Below are positions 43,473 to 51,769 of a stretch of DNA of 64,000 bases, piece by piece. Within the stretch, counting starts at the first letter, position 1. Each line of letters opens with the position of its first letter. The notes below the pieces were generated by a model. The model made no database searches. It was not told where the DNA came from and saw only the letters and a program-made list of their open reading frames with translations. A program made the position numbers and the translations under genes. This DNA comes from Deferribacteres bacterium. GTDB taxonomy: Bacteria; Chrysiogenota; Deferribacteres; Deferribacterales; Geovibrionaceae. The stretch lies in the NCBI GenBank assembly GCA_023395255.1, contig JAEWZN010000008.1, positions 111,842 to 175,841 on the forward strand, written 5' to 3'.

Positions 43473-43734
43473 CTTCATAAACGCTGCCAAGGAAAACCTC
43501 ACCATCCACGCATCAAAAGTGAACCCTTCCTCCTTTTTGGGGCTCATAGAGGTGACGGATATAGTCTTTATGGACTCCTCCGAAATTATTCTCAACCCGC
43601 AGGATGACAAAATAAAAAAAGAATTTAAGAATGTTGAGCGCACCTTTCTGCCCATTAACTCCATTATAAGGATAGACGAAGTGATTCTGGAAAAAGAGAC
43701 ACCAGTTATACGTCTGTACGAAAAGCAGGACTGA
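43447..43734 (+). CDS. DUF1820 family protein
   Basis: This 95-residue protein matches DUF1820: FRIDFINAAKENLTIHASKV at the start, GLIEVTDIVF in the middle, LPINSIIRIDEV near the end. It is a small, probably beta-rich cytosolic protein of unknown role. It starts inside the end of the upstream gene and is followed 8 bp later by lptF. Confidence 0.85.
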   Translation: MKKKLFRIDFINAAKENLTIHASKVNPSSFLGLIEVTDIVFMDSSEIILNPQDDKIKKEFKNVERTFLPINSIIRIDEVILEKETPVIRLYEKQD

Positions 43735-43742
43735 AAGCATAT

Positions 43743-44792
43743 ATGAACACTCTGCAAAGATACATAATCAGAGAAATAGTACCGCTTTTCATATTCGGTA
43801 ATGCTCTCTTTGTTGTTTTTCTTTTGCTTGAAAAACTCATCAACCTTGCAGATCTGTTTTTTACCAAGAATGTACCCGGTCTGCTGATAACCCAGACTAT
43901 CATATACTACCTCCCCTCATTTCTCATGATAACCATACCCACATCCGCACTCATGGCGAGCATGGTCGGGTTCGGCAGAATGTCCTCCGATTCGGAAATA
44001 ACTGTAATGAAAGCCGCAGGAGCAGGCGGCAGATTCTTCCTGAAACCGGCTGTGGCTGTCGGAGTGGGAGCCTTTCTTTTTGCCCTTGTTATGAGCGTTT
44101 ATCTTATGCCTTTGGGGAGCAGTCTTGCCATAAACAACCTTACTAAAATAGCAAAGAGCATATCCGTGAAGGATATGAAAGAAAACGAAATGTACGATGA
44201 AATACCCGGACTCCTGTTTTACGCCGATAAAAGACCGGATGACAACGAGTTCGGAAAAATAGTGGTGATAGATAAAAACACAGGTACAATCATAACCGCA
44301 GAGACAGGAGCCATTGTGCCGTCAGAGGAATCCGCCCTTGTTATGAACTTCTCAAACGGGCGCGTTGTGGCGGAAACCGCGGGTGAGGAAAGAACTGTGG
44401 TGCGTTTCGGAAGTATGGCCATGAACCTCCCTTTTGAGCTTAAGGATAAGTTCAGCAAAAGGGATGAATATTTCATGACCATGACAGAACTGGCGGAGAG
44501 CTTTAATGAGCACGTCAACTACAGGTTTGAGTTTTCAAAACGCCTTGCGCTCCCCGTTGCCGGGCTCCTTATGGGTATTCTCGGCATGTCTCTGGGTATA
44601 TTCTTCCACCGTTCAGGCCGTTCCATAGGCATACCGCTTTCTCTGGGGCTTACTCTTTTTTACTATATGATATTCTTCACATCGCTGAACCTTGCCCGCG
44701 CAGGGGCAGTTGACGGCTTTTTTGCTCCGTGGATAGCTAATATATTCTTCACTTTCGTTACGATGTTTATGGCCTACAGGGTGCTGAAATGA
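43743..44792 (+). CDS. lptF: LPS export ABC transporter permease LptF
   Basis: LptF is one of the two permeases of the LptB2FG complex that extracts LPS from the inner membrane. The 349-residue protein has six predicted transmembrane helices split by a periplasmic beta-jellyroll domain (about 130-250). RYIIREIVPLFIFG is the family start and GMSLGIFFHRSGRSIGIPLS is the conserved helix 5-6 turn. It overlaps lptG by 4 bp. LptF and LptG are too similar to separate fully by eye; order and the RSGRS turn favour LptF first. Confidence 0.9.
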   Translation: MNTLQRYIIREIVPLFIFGNALFVVFLLLEKLINLADLFFTKNVPGLLITQTIIYYLPSFLMITIPTSALMASMVGFGRMSSDSEITVMKAAGAGGRFFLKPAVAVGVGAFLFALVMSVYLMPLGSSLAINNLTKIAKSISVKDMKENEMYDEIPGLLFYADKRPDDNEFGKIVVIDKNTGTIITAETGAIVPSEESALVMNFSNGRVVAETAGEERTVVRFGSMAMNLPFELKDKFSKRDEYFMTMTELAESFNEHVNYRFEFSKRLALPVAGLLMGILGMSLGIFFHRSGRSIGIPLSLGLTLFYYMIFFTSLNLARAGAVDGFFAPWIANIFFTFVTMFMAYRVLK

Positions 44793-45874
44793 AAAAATTC
44801 CATGTATATTTCATAAAACAGTTTCTGAAACTGGCATTTTTTATCCTGTTCTTTGTGGTGATCCTGAACATTGTGGCCAATACTTCCATGCATACAAAAC
44901 TCATGGCCAAACATAATATATCGTTCATCTCGCTTCTTATTTTTGAATCAATAGAGCTTCCCAGCGCCATATACGAATCAATGCCTATGGCGCTTGCCAT
45001 AACCACAATGGCCACGATAATCATGATGATACGCAGCAACGAACTTCTGGCCTATGTAAGCCTCGGCGGAAGACTGCGCGACCTGCTGTTCCCTATGCTG
45101 GGGATAGGTGTTGTTGTTTTCGGCATACTCATGTTCATGGCGGACAGGATTAACCCGTGGGTTGAAAACACCAGAAAGAAATACGAAACAGAGCAGTTTG
45201 ACAGACAGCCATACGTAACCAAGGGCAAGCTCACGGATGTCTGGATGAAGGACGGTGAGGAAGGCTTCGTGCATATGGAGCTTGTTGATCCCATCAACCG
45301 TGAGTTTTTTGATGTTACATTCTACAGGATGGATGACTCCTTTGAGATAGACAGAGTGACAAGCATAAAGGATGCAAGGCCAAGGGGCGACAAATGGGAA
45401 CTCACGGATATTAAAGTTTACGATATAAAACCGAGACCGGAGCTCATCCATGTTTTTGACAACAATACAGTCGAATCCCGCCTGTTCTCAGATCTTGCCG
45501 ATCTCCCTGTTAACAAGCCTAAGTTTCTCTCTCTGGGAGAGCTTGCCAAAATCATAAAGGTGCTTAAAAAGCAGAAGCTTAATGCCGCTGCTTACGAACT
45601 TATGGTGTTCAAAAGCTACGGCCACGCGGTAAGCGCTGTGATCATCATGTTTCTCGTTTTTCCCGTCTGCGTGAATTTCAGCAGACACTCATCATACATC
45701 CTCAGCGCCGTAAATGCACTGGCTCTGGCTGTGGCATACTGGCTGTCGGTAAGCTCCTTCCAGTCACTGGGCAAAACAGGCGTTATGTCACCCCTGACAG
45801 TCAGCATAATCCCGAATGTCCTGTTTCTTGCTATTGCTATATTCCTTGTTTACCGAAGGGAAACTGCCTCTTAA
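44789..45874 (+). CDS. lptG: LPS export ABC transporter permease LptG
   Basis: This is the second permease of the LptB2FG complex. The 361-residue protein has the same six-helix layout with a periplasmic domain (about 125-265). FHVYFIKQFLKLAFFILFF is the first helix, SMPMALAITTMATI the second, and ELLAYVSLGGRLRDLL is the coupling helix that contacts LptB. It is coupled to lptF by a 4-bp overlap. lptA, lptB and lptC are not in the window. Confidence 0.9.
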   Translation: MKKFHVYFIKQFLKLAFFILFFVVILNIVANTSMHTKLMAKHNISFISLLIFESIELPSAIYESMPMALAITTMATIIMMIRSNELLAYVSLGGRLRDLLFPMLGIGVVVFGILMFMADRINPWVENTRKKYETEQFDRQPYVTKGKLTDVWMKDGEEGFVHMELVDPINREFFDVTFYRMDDSFEIDRVTSIKDARPRGDKWELTDIKVYDIKPRPELIHVFDNNTVESRLFSDLADLPVNKPKFLSLGELAKIIKVLKKQKLNAAAYELMVFKSYGHAVSAVIIMFLVFPVCVNFSRHSSYILSAVNALALAVAYWLSVSSFQSLGKTGVMSPLTVSIIPNVLFLAIAIFLVYRRETAS

Positions 45875-45901
45875 GTTAAACCTCGCCAAAGTATATTTAT
45901 T

Positions 45902-45930
45902 TTGACTTTACCTGACCAATCATGTATTTT
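45902..45930 (+). promoter_or_regulatory. Sigma-70-type promoter of leuB
   Basis: TTGACT (45902-45907) and TATTTT (45925-45930) are separated by 17 bp, about 33 bp upstream of the leuB ATG. The -10 box is weak. Confidence 0.5.
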
Positions 45931-45962
45931 GAACATTCAATAATCATTGAGGAGGAACAGGC

Positions 45963-47039
45963 ATGCATAAAATTGCGGTATTGCCCGGCGACGGCATAGG
46001 GCCGGAGGTAATGAAACAGGCCATCAAAGTTCTCGGAAGAATTTCAGAAAAATATAATACAAAATTTGAGTTCAGCTTCGCCGATGTAGGCGGAATAGCC
46101 ATAGATAACCACGGAACCCCCCTGCCCGAATCAACGCTGAAGCTATGCGAAGCATCAGAGGCTATCCTTTTCGGTTCAGTGGGCGGCCCTAAGTGGGAGA
46201 ACCTTCCCCCTGCGCAGCAGCCTGAGAGAGGCGCTCTTCTCCCTCTGAGAAAGCATTTCGGTCTCTTTTCCAACCTTCGTCCGGTGAAAATTTTCAAAGC
46301 ACTTATAGATTCAAGCTCACTTAAAAACTCACTCATCCCCGACGGTCTGGACATTGTTTTCTTCCGTGAGCTCACGGGCGGGATCTATTTCGGTCAGCCG
46401 AAGGAAATAAGCGAAGACAGACAAAGCGCCAGAGACACCATGCTTTATACAGTGCCTGAGGTAGAGCGCATAGCAAGACAGGCTTTTGAAGCCGCCAGAA
46501 TGCGCGGGAAGAAGGTGACAAGTGTGGATAAGGCGAATGTTCTCATGACAAGCGTACTTTGGAGAGAAACAGTCACAAGGCTTCACAAAGAGGAGTATTC
46601 CGATGTGGAGCTTGCTCATATGTATGTGGACAATGCCGCAATGCAGCTCGTGCGCTACCCCTCACAGTTTGACGTTATCGTTACAGAAAATATGTTCGGC
46701 GACATTCTCAGCGATGAAGCGGCAATGCTCACCGGTTCTCTGGGTATGCTCCCTTCCGCCTCACTTAATGAGGACGGATTCGGACTGTATGAACCCATAG
46801 GCGGCACAGCCCCGGACATAGCCGGACAGAACATAGCAAACCCCATAGCACAGATTATGTCAGCGGCGCTGATGCTCCGCTACAGCTTCAAAATGGACGA
46901 TGCTGCAAGCGACATAGAAAAAGCTATTGAAGCCCTCCTCTCAGAAGGCATAAGAACCCGCGACATCTACATCGACGGACAGAGACAAAAACTCGTCAAC
47001 ACCGATGAAATTGGTGACTTGATAGTAAGCAGGATATAA
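45963..47039 (+). CDS. leuB: 3-isopropylmalate dehydrogenase
   Basis: LeuB oxidises and decarboxylates 3-isopropylmalate in leucine synthesis. The 358-residue product has [13 protein letters not shown] at the start, the arginine-rich substrate loop [20 protein letters not shown] and the metal/NAD segment [26 protein letters not shown] lies eight bases before the ATG. It is a single gene here, without leuA, leuC or leuD, and is followed directly by a hairpin repeat. Confidence 0.95.
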   Translation: MHKIAVLPGDGIGPEVMKQAIKVLGRISEKYNTKFEFSFADVGGIAIDNHGTPLPESTLKLCEASEAILFGSVGGPKWENLPPAQQPERGALLPLRKHFGLFSNLRPVKIFKALIDSSSLKNSLIPDGLDIVFFRELTGGIYFGQPKEISEDRQSARDTMLYTVPEVERIARQAFEAARMRGKKVTSVDKANVLMTSVLWRETVTRLHKEEYSDVELAHMYVDNAAMQLVRYPSQFDVIVTENMFGDILSDEAAMLTGSLGMLPSASLNEDGFGLYEPIGGTAPDIAGQNIANPIAQIMSAALMLRYSFKMDDAASDIEKAIEALLSEGIRTRDIYIDGQRQKLVNTDEIGDLIVSRI

Positions 47040-47048
47040 CAGCGTAAA

Positions 47049-47184
47049 CACTCCCACGGATGGGAGTGCGCCGTGCGGAGCAAAACCGCCGCTTTGATTT
47101 CGGCGGTTTCTGTACCAAGCTTGCTGGAAAGCCGCATTCATTGCGGCGCGAGCGGTTCAGCCGGACGACAGGATGTGCGTCCGG
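47049..47184 (-). repeat. Three-hairpin dispersed repeat, copy E (composite)
   Basis: Right hairpin CACTCCC-ACGGAT-GGGAGTG (47049-47068) begins 10 bp after the leuB stop. The linker CGCCGTGCGGAGCAA matches other copies inversely. Centre AAACCGCC/GGCGGTTT (47083-47109), then a second centre GCCGCAT/TTGCGGC (47131-47147) with the linker GCGAGCGG. A further hairpin GCCGGACG/CGTCCGGC lies at about 47159-47184. It looks like two copies fused or recombined. Confidence 0.75.
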
Positions 47185-47194
47185 CGATATTAAG

Positions 47195-47314
47195 AATGAC
47201 GATTACCGCTCCCTTACCGGACAAGCAGGGAGCGGCAGCCGGCACAGTTTTCGTAATTCTTCTTTTCGAAGCGTCATTATTGCAATAACCCCTCTGCGGG
47301 GCACTTCGTACCGA
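47195..47314. repeat. Nested and consecutive palindromes after copy E
   Basis: AATGACG (47195-47201) and CGTCATT (47272-47278) enclose CCGCTCCC (47206-47213) with GGGAGCGG (47228-47235). Then come CCCC/GGGG around 47287-47300 and CTTCG-TAC-CGAAG near 47302-47314. No coding sequence is seen. From 47315 to 47446 the sequence is plain and AT-rich. Confidence 0.6.
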
Positions 47315-47446
47315 AGAAAACAGAAACTTTCCAAGCTATTACGGGCAAAGTCAATATACACTTCGAAACATATGACGCACAACTACCCGAACGGGTAGGA
47401 CAGATTCATATTTTATTTAATAAAAGTATAATCTATTAACATCTTC

Positions 47447-48367
47447 TCAGGTCAGGCTCCACATTGCACCGTGAGCACCCACGGAAGGCTCCGTGTTATG
47501 CTGAAAAATCTTTCTCACTGCGTTTTTCACCACATTCACCTCCGGGTCGTCACTGCGCACTTTCAGCCAGCCGAGGCACAGTTTTACAGGGACTATGCCG
47601 TCCTTCCAGATAACAAGCCTGCCCTCTTTTTCAAGCTGTCTGGCTCTCTCCAGACGAAGCATCCCCAGTCCGTGACCGTCAAGCACAAGCTCTCTTATCA
47701 CGTATTCATCCTCGCAGTTAATCGCCTGTTTGATTTTAAGCCCCAGAGCCTCAAATTTCGAGAGGACAGCTATATAAAACGGGCAGCCATAACCTGCCCA
47801 AACCCATGGTGTTCCGGCTATTTCCTGCCATGAACTCTTCCCTTCTAGAAAATCAGCCGTTCCGGCTATGCAGATTTCCGCATCCTCCAGAACCTCATAT
47901 TCTATTTCGCTGCTTATGGGGTGATGATAGAAGAAGCTCGCATCAAGCATTCTGCGTTTCAGCATATCCTCCGTGTCTACACTCTGACAGGCCATTAGGA
48001 TCACATTCAGTTCAGGATATTCCAGAGCGATAAGCCTTGAGATCTCACTCACCCGCAGGAAGGCTGGTTCAGTGTTTATGCCTACAGTAACATCGCCAAT
48101 AACCGTATCGCCCAGCATGTTCGCTTTGCGCTTCATTTCATCAGCCGCTTTAAGAATTTCCTGAGCATGGGTGAGAATCACCCTCCCTTTATCGTTCAGT
48201 TCCATCCCTCTGGAGTTGCGCGTAAAGAGATCAAGTCCCAGCTCGTCCTCAAGACTTTTAATCTGAGTACTGAGCGCAGACTGGCTTATATTAAGGCTTC
48301 CGGCGGCTTTAGTAAGGTTTTTCATTTCCGCGATAATGGCAAAGGATTTCAGCTGGTAAAGCTCCAT
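47447..48367 (-). CDS. LysR-family transcriptional regulator
   Basis: This 306-residue regulator has an N-terminal winged helix (MELYQLKSFAIIAEMKNLTK, then SQSALSTQIKSLEDELG, residues 1-65) and a periplasmic-binding-protein-like effector domain (about 90-295). The frame is open to 48451, but the ATG at 48367 has GGAG seven bases upstream and gives the normal LysR N-terminus. It is divergent from the DUF2917 gene 156 bp away, which is the first candidate target. The effector is unknown. Confidence 0.92.
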   Translation of the reverse strand: MELYQLKSFAIIAEMKNLTKAAGSLNISQSALSTQIKSLEDELGLDLFTRNSRGMELNDKGRVILTHAQEILKAADEMKRKANMLGDTVIGDVTVGINTEPAFLRVSEISRLIALEYPELNVILMACQSVDTEDMLKRRMLDASFFYHHPISSEIEYEVLEDAEICIAGTADFLEGKSSWQEIAGTPWVWAGYGCPFYIAVLSKFEALGLKIKQAINCEDEYVIRELVLDGHGLGMLRLERARQLEKEGRLVIWKDGIVPVKLCLGWLKVRSDDPEVNVVKNAVRKIFQHNTEPSVGAHGAMWSLT

Positions 48368-48490
48368 ATCAGTCTCCGTTCTGTTTTTTCGAACGCTGTG
48401 ATTGAAAAGCAATATTTGTTTTATCTGTTTTTCAGTGATATTTAAGCACATCAGAAGTTACCGGTCAATAAGTTTGGAAAATGTATATTC

Positions 48491-48499
48491 TGTTATAAT
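48491..48499 (+). promoter_or_regulatory. Extended -10 promoter of the DUF2917 gene
   Basis: TGTTATAAT is an extended -10 element (TG, one base, perfect TATAAT at 48494-48499). Upstream TTGGAA (48474-48479) is only 14 bp away, so the -35 is poor and an activator such as the divergent LysR protein may be needed. Confidence 0.55.
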
Positions 48500-48523
48500 G
48501 AACGCTTTAGGGAGTAGTGCGCC

Positions 48524-48748
48524 ATGAAAGGAAAAAGCCTTAGAATGTCTTTGGGAAAGGACAAGCTTGTATCACTTAACGGCATTAAAAAGGCCAGCCT
48601 TTTCTGTGAGCAGGGAAAGCTGTGGATAACCGGAACCAGAGAAGGTGATATTGTTGTGAAAAGCGGCGAAAAAGTAAGCCTGCTCCCCCTGCACAGTCTG
48701 GTTATTCAGGGCGGCGCGGAATCTATGTTCTCTATGGAAATAAACTGA
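48524..48748 (+). CDS. DUF2917 family protein
   Basis: This 74-residue protein matches DUF2917 (LFCEQGKLWITGTREGDIVV, then LPLHSLVIQGG), a short beta-rich, cupin-like fold of unknown role. GGGAG precedes the ATG by about ten bases. It is divergent from a LysR gene, a frequent arrangement for DUF2917, and ends at its own terminator. Confidence 0.8.
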   Translation: MKGKSLRMSLGKDKLVSLNGIKKASLFCEQGKLWITGTREGDIVVKSGEKVSLLPLHSLVIQGGAESMFSMEIN

Positions 48749-48816
48749 CGGAACAGATTCAGACCTGTTCCTTAATTACGGCTCCTGTTTCAGGTTTACC
48801 CCTGAAATAACAATAG

Positions 48817-48851
48817 AAGCGGGGAGATGCTGAAGACTCCCCGCTTTTTTT
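48817..48851 (+). terminator. Terminator after the DUF2917 gene
   Basis: AAGCGGGGAG (48817-48826) and CTCCCCGCTT (48837-48846) form a 10-bp stem followed by a run of seven T. Confidence 0.88.
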
Positions 48852-48860
48852 ATGCAGTAA

Positions 48861-49068
48861 ACACGGCTTCGCTCCGCACGGCGCGATTCCACCATTAGAA
48901 CCGTCTGCGTCATTGCGAACCCTTGTAAGGGTGAAGCAATCTCTGGTGTATTCAGAGACTGCTTCGTCGCTTTAACTCCTCGCAGTGACACAGTAATGCG
49001 TCATTCTGAGGCTTTAGCCGAAGAATCTCTCAATATTACTCCAAAGCACAATTCCACCATGGAATCGC
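48861..49068 (+). repeat. Three-hairpin repeat fragment (copy G) split by an insertion
   Basis: The linker TTCGCTCCGCACGGC (48868-48882) is followed by the left arm GCGATTCC and loop (48883-48895). The right arm GGAATCGC is at 49061-49068. Between them lie 155 bp (48896-49050), and the 10-bp ATTCCACCAT occurs at both edges (48886-48895 and 49051-49060). Removing the insert and one direct repeat restores a perfect 8-bp hairpin that would end 4 bp from the proC stop codon. Confidence 0.75.
48906..48993 (-). repeat. 88-bp palindromic element, copy 2
   Basis: It has the same length and terminal inverted repeats (TGCGTCATTGCGAACC, CTCCTCGCAGTGACACA) as the element at 20763-20850, in the opposite orientation, roughly 80% alike by eye. 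It is followed at 48997-49034 by another common short repeat type (GCGTCATTCTGAG...GAAGAATCTC). Both lie within the insertion into copy G. Confidence 0.8.
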
Positions 49069-49072
49069 AGGT

Positions 49073-49885
49073 CTATTTCTTTCCGAGTTCCTCCGAACGC
49101 TTAGTCGCTTCTTCCACTGCGTCAATGACAGCGGCGGAGAAGCCGCCCTTCTCAAGCATGTGGACGCCCACAATGGTTGTTCCGCCGGGGGATGTAACCA
49201 TATCCTTAAGCGCCATGGGATGTTCCCCTGTTTCCAGTACAAGCTTAGCGGAACCGTAAACAGTCTGCGCAGCAAGCATACGGGAAGTTTCGCGGCTTAA
49301 GCCCAGCTTCACGCCCGCATCGGAAAGAGCCTCTATAAACTTAAAAACATAAGCAGGGCCGCTGCCGGAGAGACCCGTCACAGCGTCCATATATTTTTCC
49401 TCTATCACAGCCACCTTGCCCACAGAGCAGAAAAGCTTGTCCGCGATCTCAAGCTCCGGCTTTCCGGCATATTTCCCGGCGCAGATAGCAGAGGAACCTT
49501 CTCCCACAAGTGCGGGGGTATTGGACATAACCCTTATGACCCGAAGCCCGCTGAGGTAATGCTCGAAAAACTCGGTTTTCACACCGGCCGCAATGGAAAT
49601 AAGCAGCTTTTCCTTGAGGAACTGGCTTATCTCATCCATAACGTACTTAGCCACCTGCGGTTTTACGCAGATCATTATAATATCGCTCTTTTTTGCGACC
49701 GCTATATTATCGGTGGTGATGGTGATATTCAGCGATTTGCTTAAGTCTTCAAATCTTGATGGTTCCGGGTCAGATGCCATAATGTTTTCAGGTGGTACAA
49801 GACCGGAGTTCACAAGCCCTTTCATCAATGCAAACGCCATGTTTCCTGCTCCGATAAACCCGATCTTTCTGTTACTTAATGACAT
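49073..49885 (-). CDS. proC: Pyrroline-5-carboxylate reductase
   Basis: ProC reduces pyrroline-5-carboxylate to proline. The 270-residue protein has the Rossmann start IGFIGAGNMAFALMKGLV, the substrate-site VMSNTPALVGEGSSAICAG and the C-terminal signature (MVTSPGGTTIVGVHMLEKGG). It overlaps the upstream hydrolase gene by 14 bp, and its stop lies beside the interrupted hairpin repeat. Confidence 0.96.
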   Translation of the reverse strand: MSLSNRKIGFIGAGNMAFALMKGLVNSGLVPPENIMASDPEPSRFEDLSKSLNITITTDNIAVAKKSDIIMICVKPQVAKYVMDEISQFLKEKLLISIAAGVKTEFFEHYLSGLRVIRVMSNTPALVGEGSSAICAGKYAGKPELEIADKLFCSVGKVAVIEEKYMDAVTGLSGSGPAYVFKFIEALSDAGVKLGLSRETSRMLAAQTVYGSAKLVLETGEHPMALKDMVTSPGGTTIVGVHMLEKGGFSAAVIDAVEEATKRSEELGKK

Positions 49886-50768
49886 CTATCCACTCCTTAA
49901 TCTCAGCGAACATTACATCTCTGTGCGGATTTTTTTCACCGCACAGGGCATGGTAGCCGCTGTCATCATTCTCAAAATACACAGCCTTCTTATCCTGGCT
50001 GCCAATCCGCCCGAAAAATTCTTCCGATGCCTCGGCTCGGACTACCTTGTCGCCCAGATGCTGAAACATCAAAACAGGCACTTTTATTTTCTCTGCAAGG
50101 GGTGCGGTGTATTCGGTGAACATTATAAGCTGGTGCACCCCTTCCATAGGATATTTATTATAGAAGAATTTCTGCTCGTCCGCCTCAATATTCTTTTTAT
50201 CGTACTTCTTAAAATATTTCACATAAGGCACAAAGACCGAAAGCGGATTCTTTATCTTTATACAGGGTGCAAGGAGCACAAGCCCGTCCGCCCCGTTGTT
50301 AACCACAGTGTTCACAGCAATGAGCCCACCCATGCTCTGACCTGCGACAATTACCTTATCACAGTTATTCTTAAGCAGAAAGTAGCCGTATTTAACGGAT
50401 TCATACCAGTCCTCATAAGTGAGCTGATTGAGGTTGGCGGGGTCTGACCCATGCCCGGCTACCCTTGCAAGATAAACCGTGAAACCTTCCTTATGCAGGT
50501 ATTCCGCCAGAGGCAGAAGCTCATAAGGCGCTCCGGTAAAGCCGTGTATAAGCAAAACACCAGTCCTGCCGCCTTTATACAGCTTAGGGTAGTTCTCATT
50601 TTCCTTCACTATTTCAGATTCGGCGCGTTTATAGTCCATCACCTCAAGCTCATAATCCTGAACCCCTTTGAGATTCACGAACGGTCTGAGGGTTGTAAGC
50701 TTTGACCTGCCCATGAAAAAAAGCCCGACAGCAGCAAGACAGACAGCGATAACAATGAGGAGTTTCAT
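49872..50768 (-). CDS. Membrane-anchored alpha/beta hydrolase
   Basis: This 298-residue protein has one N-terminal transmembrane anchor (residues 2-20). The alpha/beta-hydrolase domain has the oxyanion segment LLIHGFTGAPYEL (His75), nucleophile elbow GQSMGG (Ser145) and a C-terminal histidine in DSGYHALCG. It resembles monoglyceride lipases and carboxylesterases, with an uncertain substrate. It overlaps the RNase Z-like gene by 4 bp and proC by 14 bp. Confidence 0.87.
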   Translation of the reverse strand: MKLLIVIAVCLAAVGLFFMGRSKLTTLRPFVNLKGVQDYELEVMDYKRAESEIVKENENYPKLYKGGRTGVLLIHGFTGAPYELLPLAEYLHKEGFTVYLARVAGHGSDPANLNQLTYEDWYESVKYGYFLLKNNCDKVIVAGQSMGGLIAVNTVVNNGADGLVLLAPCIKIKNPLSVFVPYVKYFKKYDKKNIEADEQKFFYNKYPMEGVHQLIMFTEYTAPLAEKIKVPVLMFQHLGDKVVRAEASEEFFGRIGSQDKKAVYFENDDSGYHALCGEKNPHRDVMFAEIKEWIDVIK

Positions 50769-51769
50769 CTTGTTTCAACCTCCAGTATCTCTCCGTCAAA
50801 ACCATCGTAAAGTCTTTTCAGGAAAGGACCTCTGTCTCTGTCATATCTGGGTGCGAAATGGAAAAAACGCACCTTTTCAGCGCCGGAACGGGAGTAAATG
50901 GTCTTTGCCAGATCCAGTGTCAGGTGCTGTTTGTCTATGGCGTGGAGGACATCTTCCTTCATAAAAACCCCTTCTATCAGAAGAGATTTTGTACCTTTTG
51001 CAAATTCAATGGCTTTCAGGTAGTTGGAGTAGCTGGGCGCAATATCCGTGATGAAGGTTATATCCTGCGGATAATGCTTCGTTATAAACCTCGCCTCAAG
51101 CTCTGCAAGGGAAAAAACCGCTGTTCCGTCCTGTGTCTGAACCTCAAGGGTTTCAGCGGGACTGCATCCGTCCTCAATCATTTTCTTAAGCTGGCCGACC
51201 CACTTTCCGGGGCGGAAGCCCGACTGCTCCATGAGTCCGCCGTCCGCCGAAATGAGCGGCTTCTCCTTTATACGGTAGCCCACAGAGGTCACCCTGTGCT
51301 TAAAGAAAGCAAAATCGAAGGTGAAGCCTTCGCCTAAGTCTATGTCATCATGAAGTATCTCGGAATAAATGCCCTCGAAGCCGTTTTCCGCCATAAACAT
51401 AGCCCGCTTGTGGAGCCTTGTTTCACTGAGTTCTATAACCTCGAAGTTGATGGCGTAGCTCTTAATCAGGTTCCAGGTGTATGAATCCAGCTTGCCGCGC
51501 ACATTTTTTATTATTCCCGGAGGGCCGAATATGCGGATTGTTTTCTCCGCCATGAGCGAGCCGCGGAGTATCCGGTCGAACCCGTAAAAATGGTCTATGT
51601 GCGTGTGGCTTATGAATATATCGTAAATACTGAGCACTTCCTGATTTGTCAGTGAGCCCAGCTTTCCGCAGTCCAGAAGAAACGCGTTCTTTTTATATAT
51701 ATTGCGGACAAAAAACGCCGTGTCTTCAAAAGGCGAATTAACCTGCACCACGGAAAAGTTATTTTTCAT
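50765..51769 (-). CDS. Metallo-beta-lactamase-fold protein, RNase Z-like
   Basis: This 334-residue MBL protein has HTHIDH at residues 55-60 and a layout like ribonuclease Z (elaC): FLLDCGKLGSL at the start, ITDIAPS (metal Asp) and FFHFAPRYDRD with the late histidine. True RNase Z has an exosite arm, which I do not recognise, so tRNA 3' processing is only a possibility. ATG 51769 is preferred over the TTG at 51772. It overlaps the kinase/ATPase gene by 11 bp. Confidence 0.82.
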   Translation of the reverse strand: MKNNFSVVQVNSPFEDTAFFVRNIYKKNAFLLDCGKLGSLTNQEVLSIYDIFISHTHIDHFYGFDRILRGSLMAEKTIRIFGPPGIIKNVRGKLDSYTWNLIKSYAINFEVIELSETRLHKRAMFMAENGFEGIYSEILHDDIDLGEGFTFDFAFFKHRVTSVGYRIKEKPLISADGGLMEQSGFRPGKWVGQLKKMIEDGCSPAETLEVQTQDGTAVFSLAELEARFITKHYPQDITFITDIAPSYSNYLKAIEFAKGTKSLLIEGVFMKEDVLHAIDKQHLTLDLAKTIYSRSGAEKVRFFHFAPRYDRDRGPFLKRLYDGFDGEILEVETR

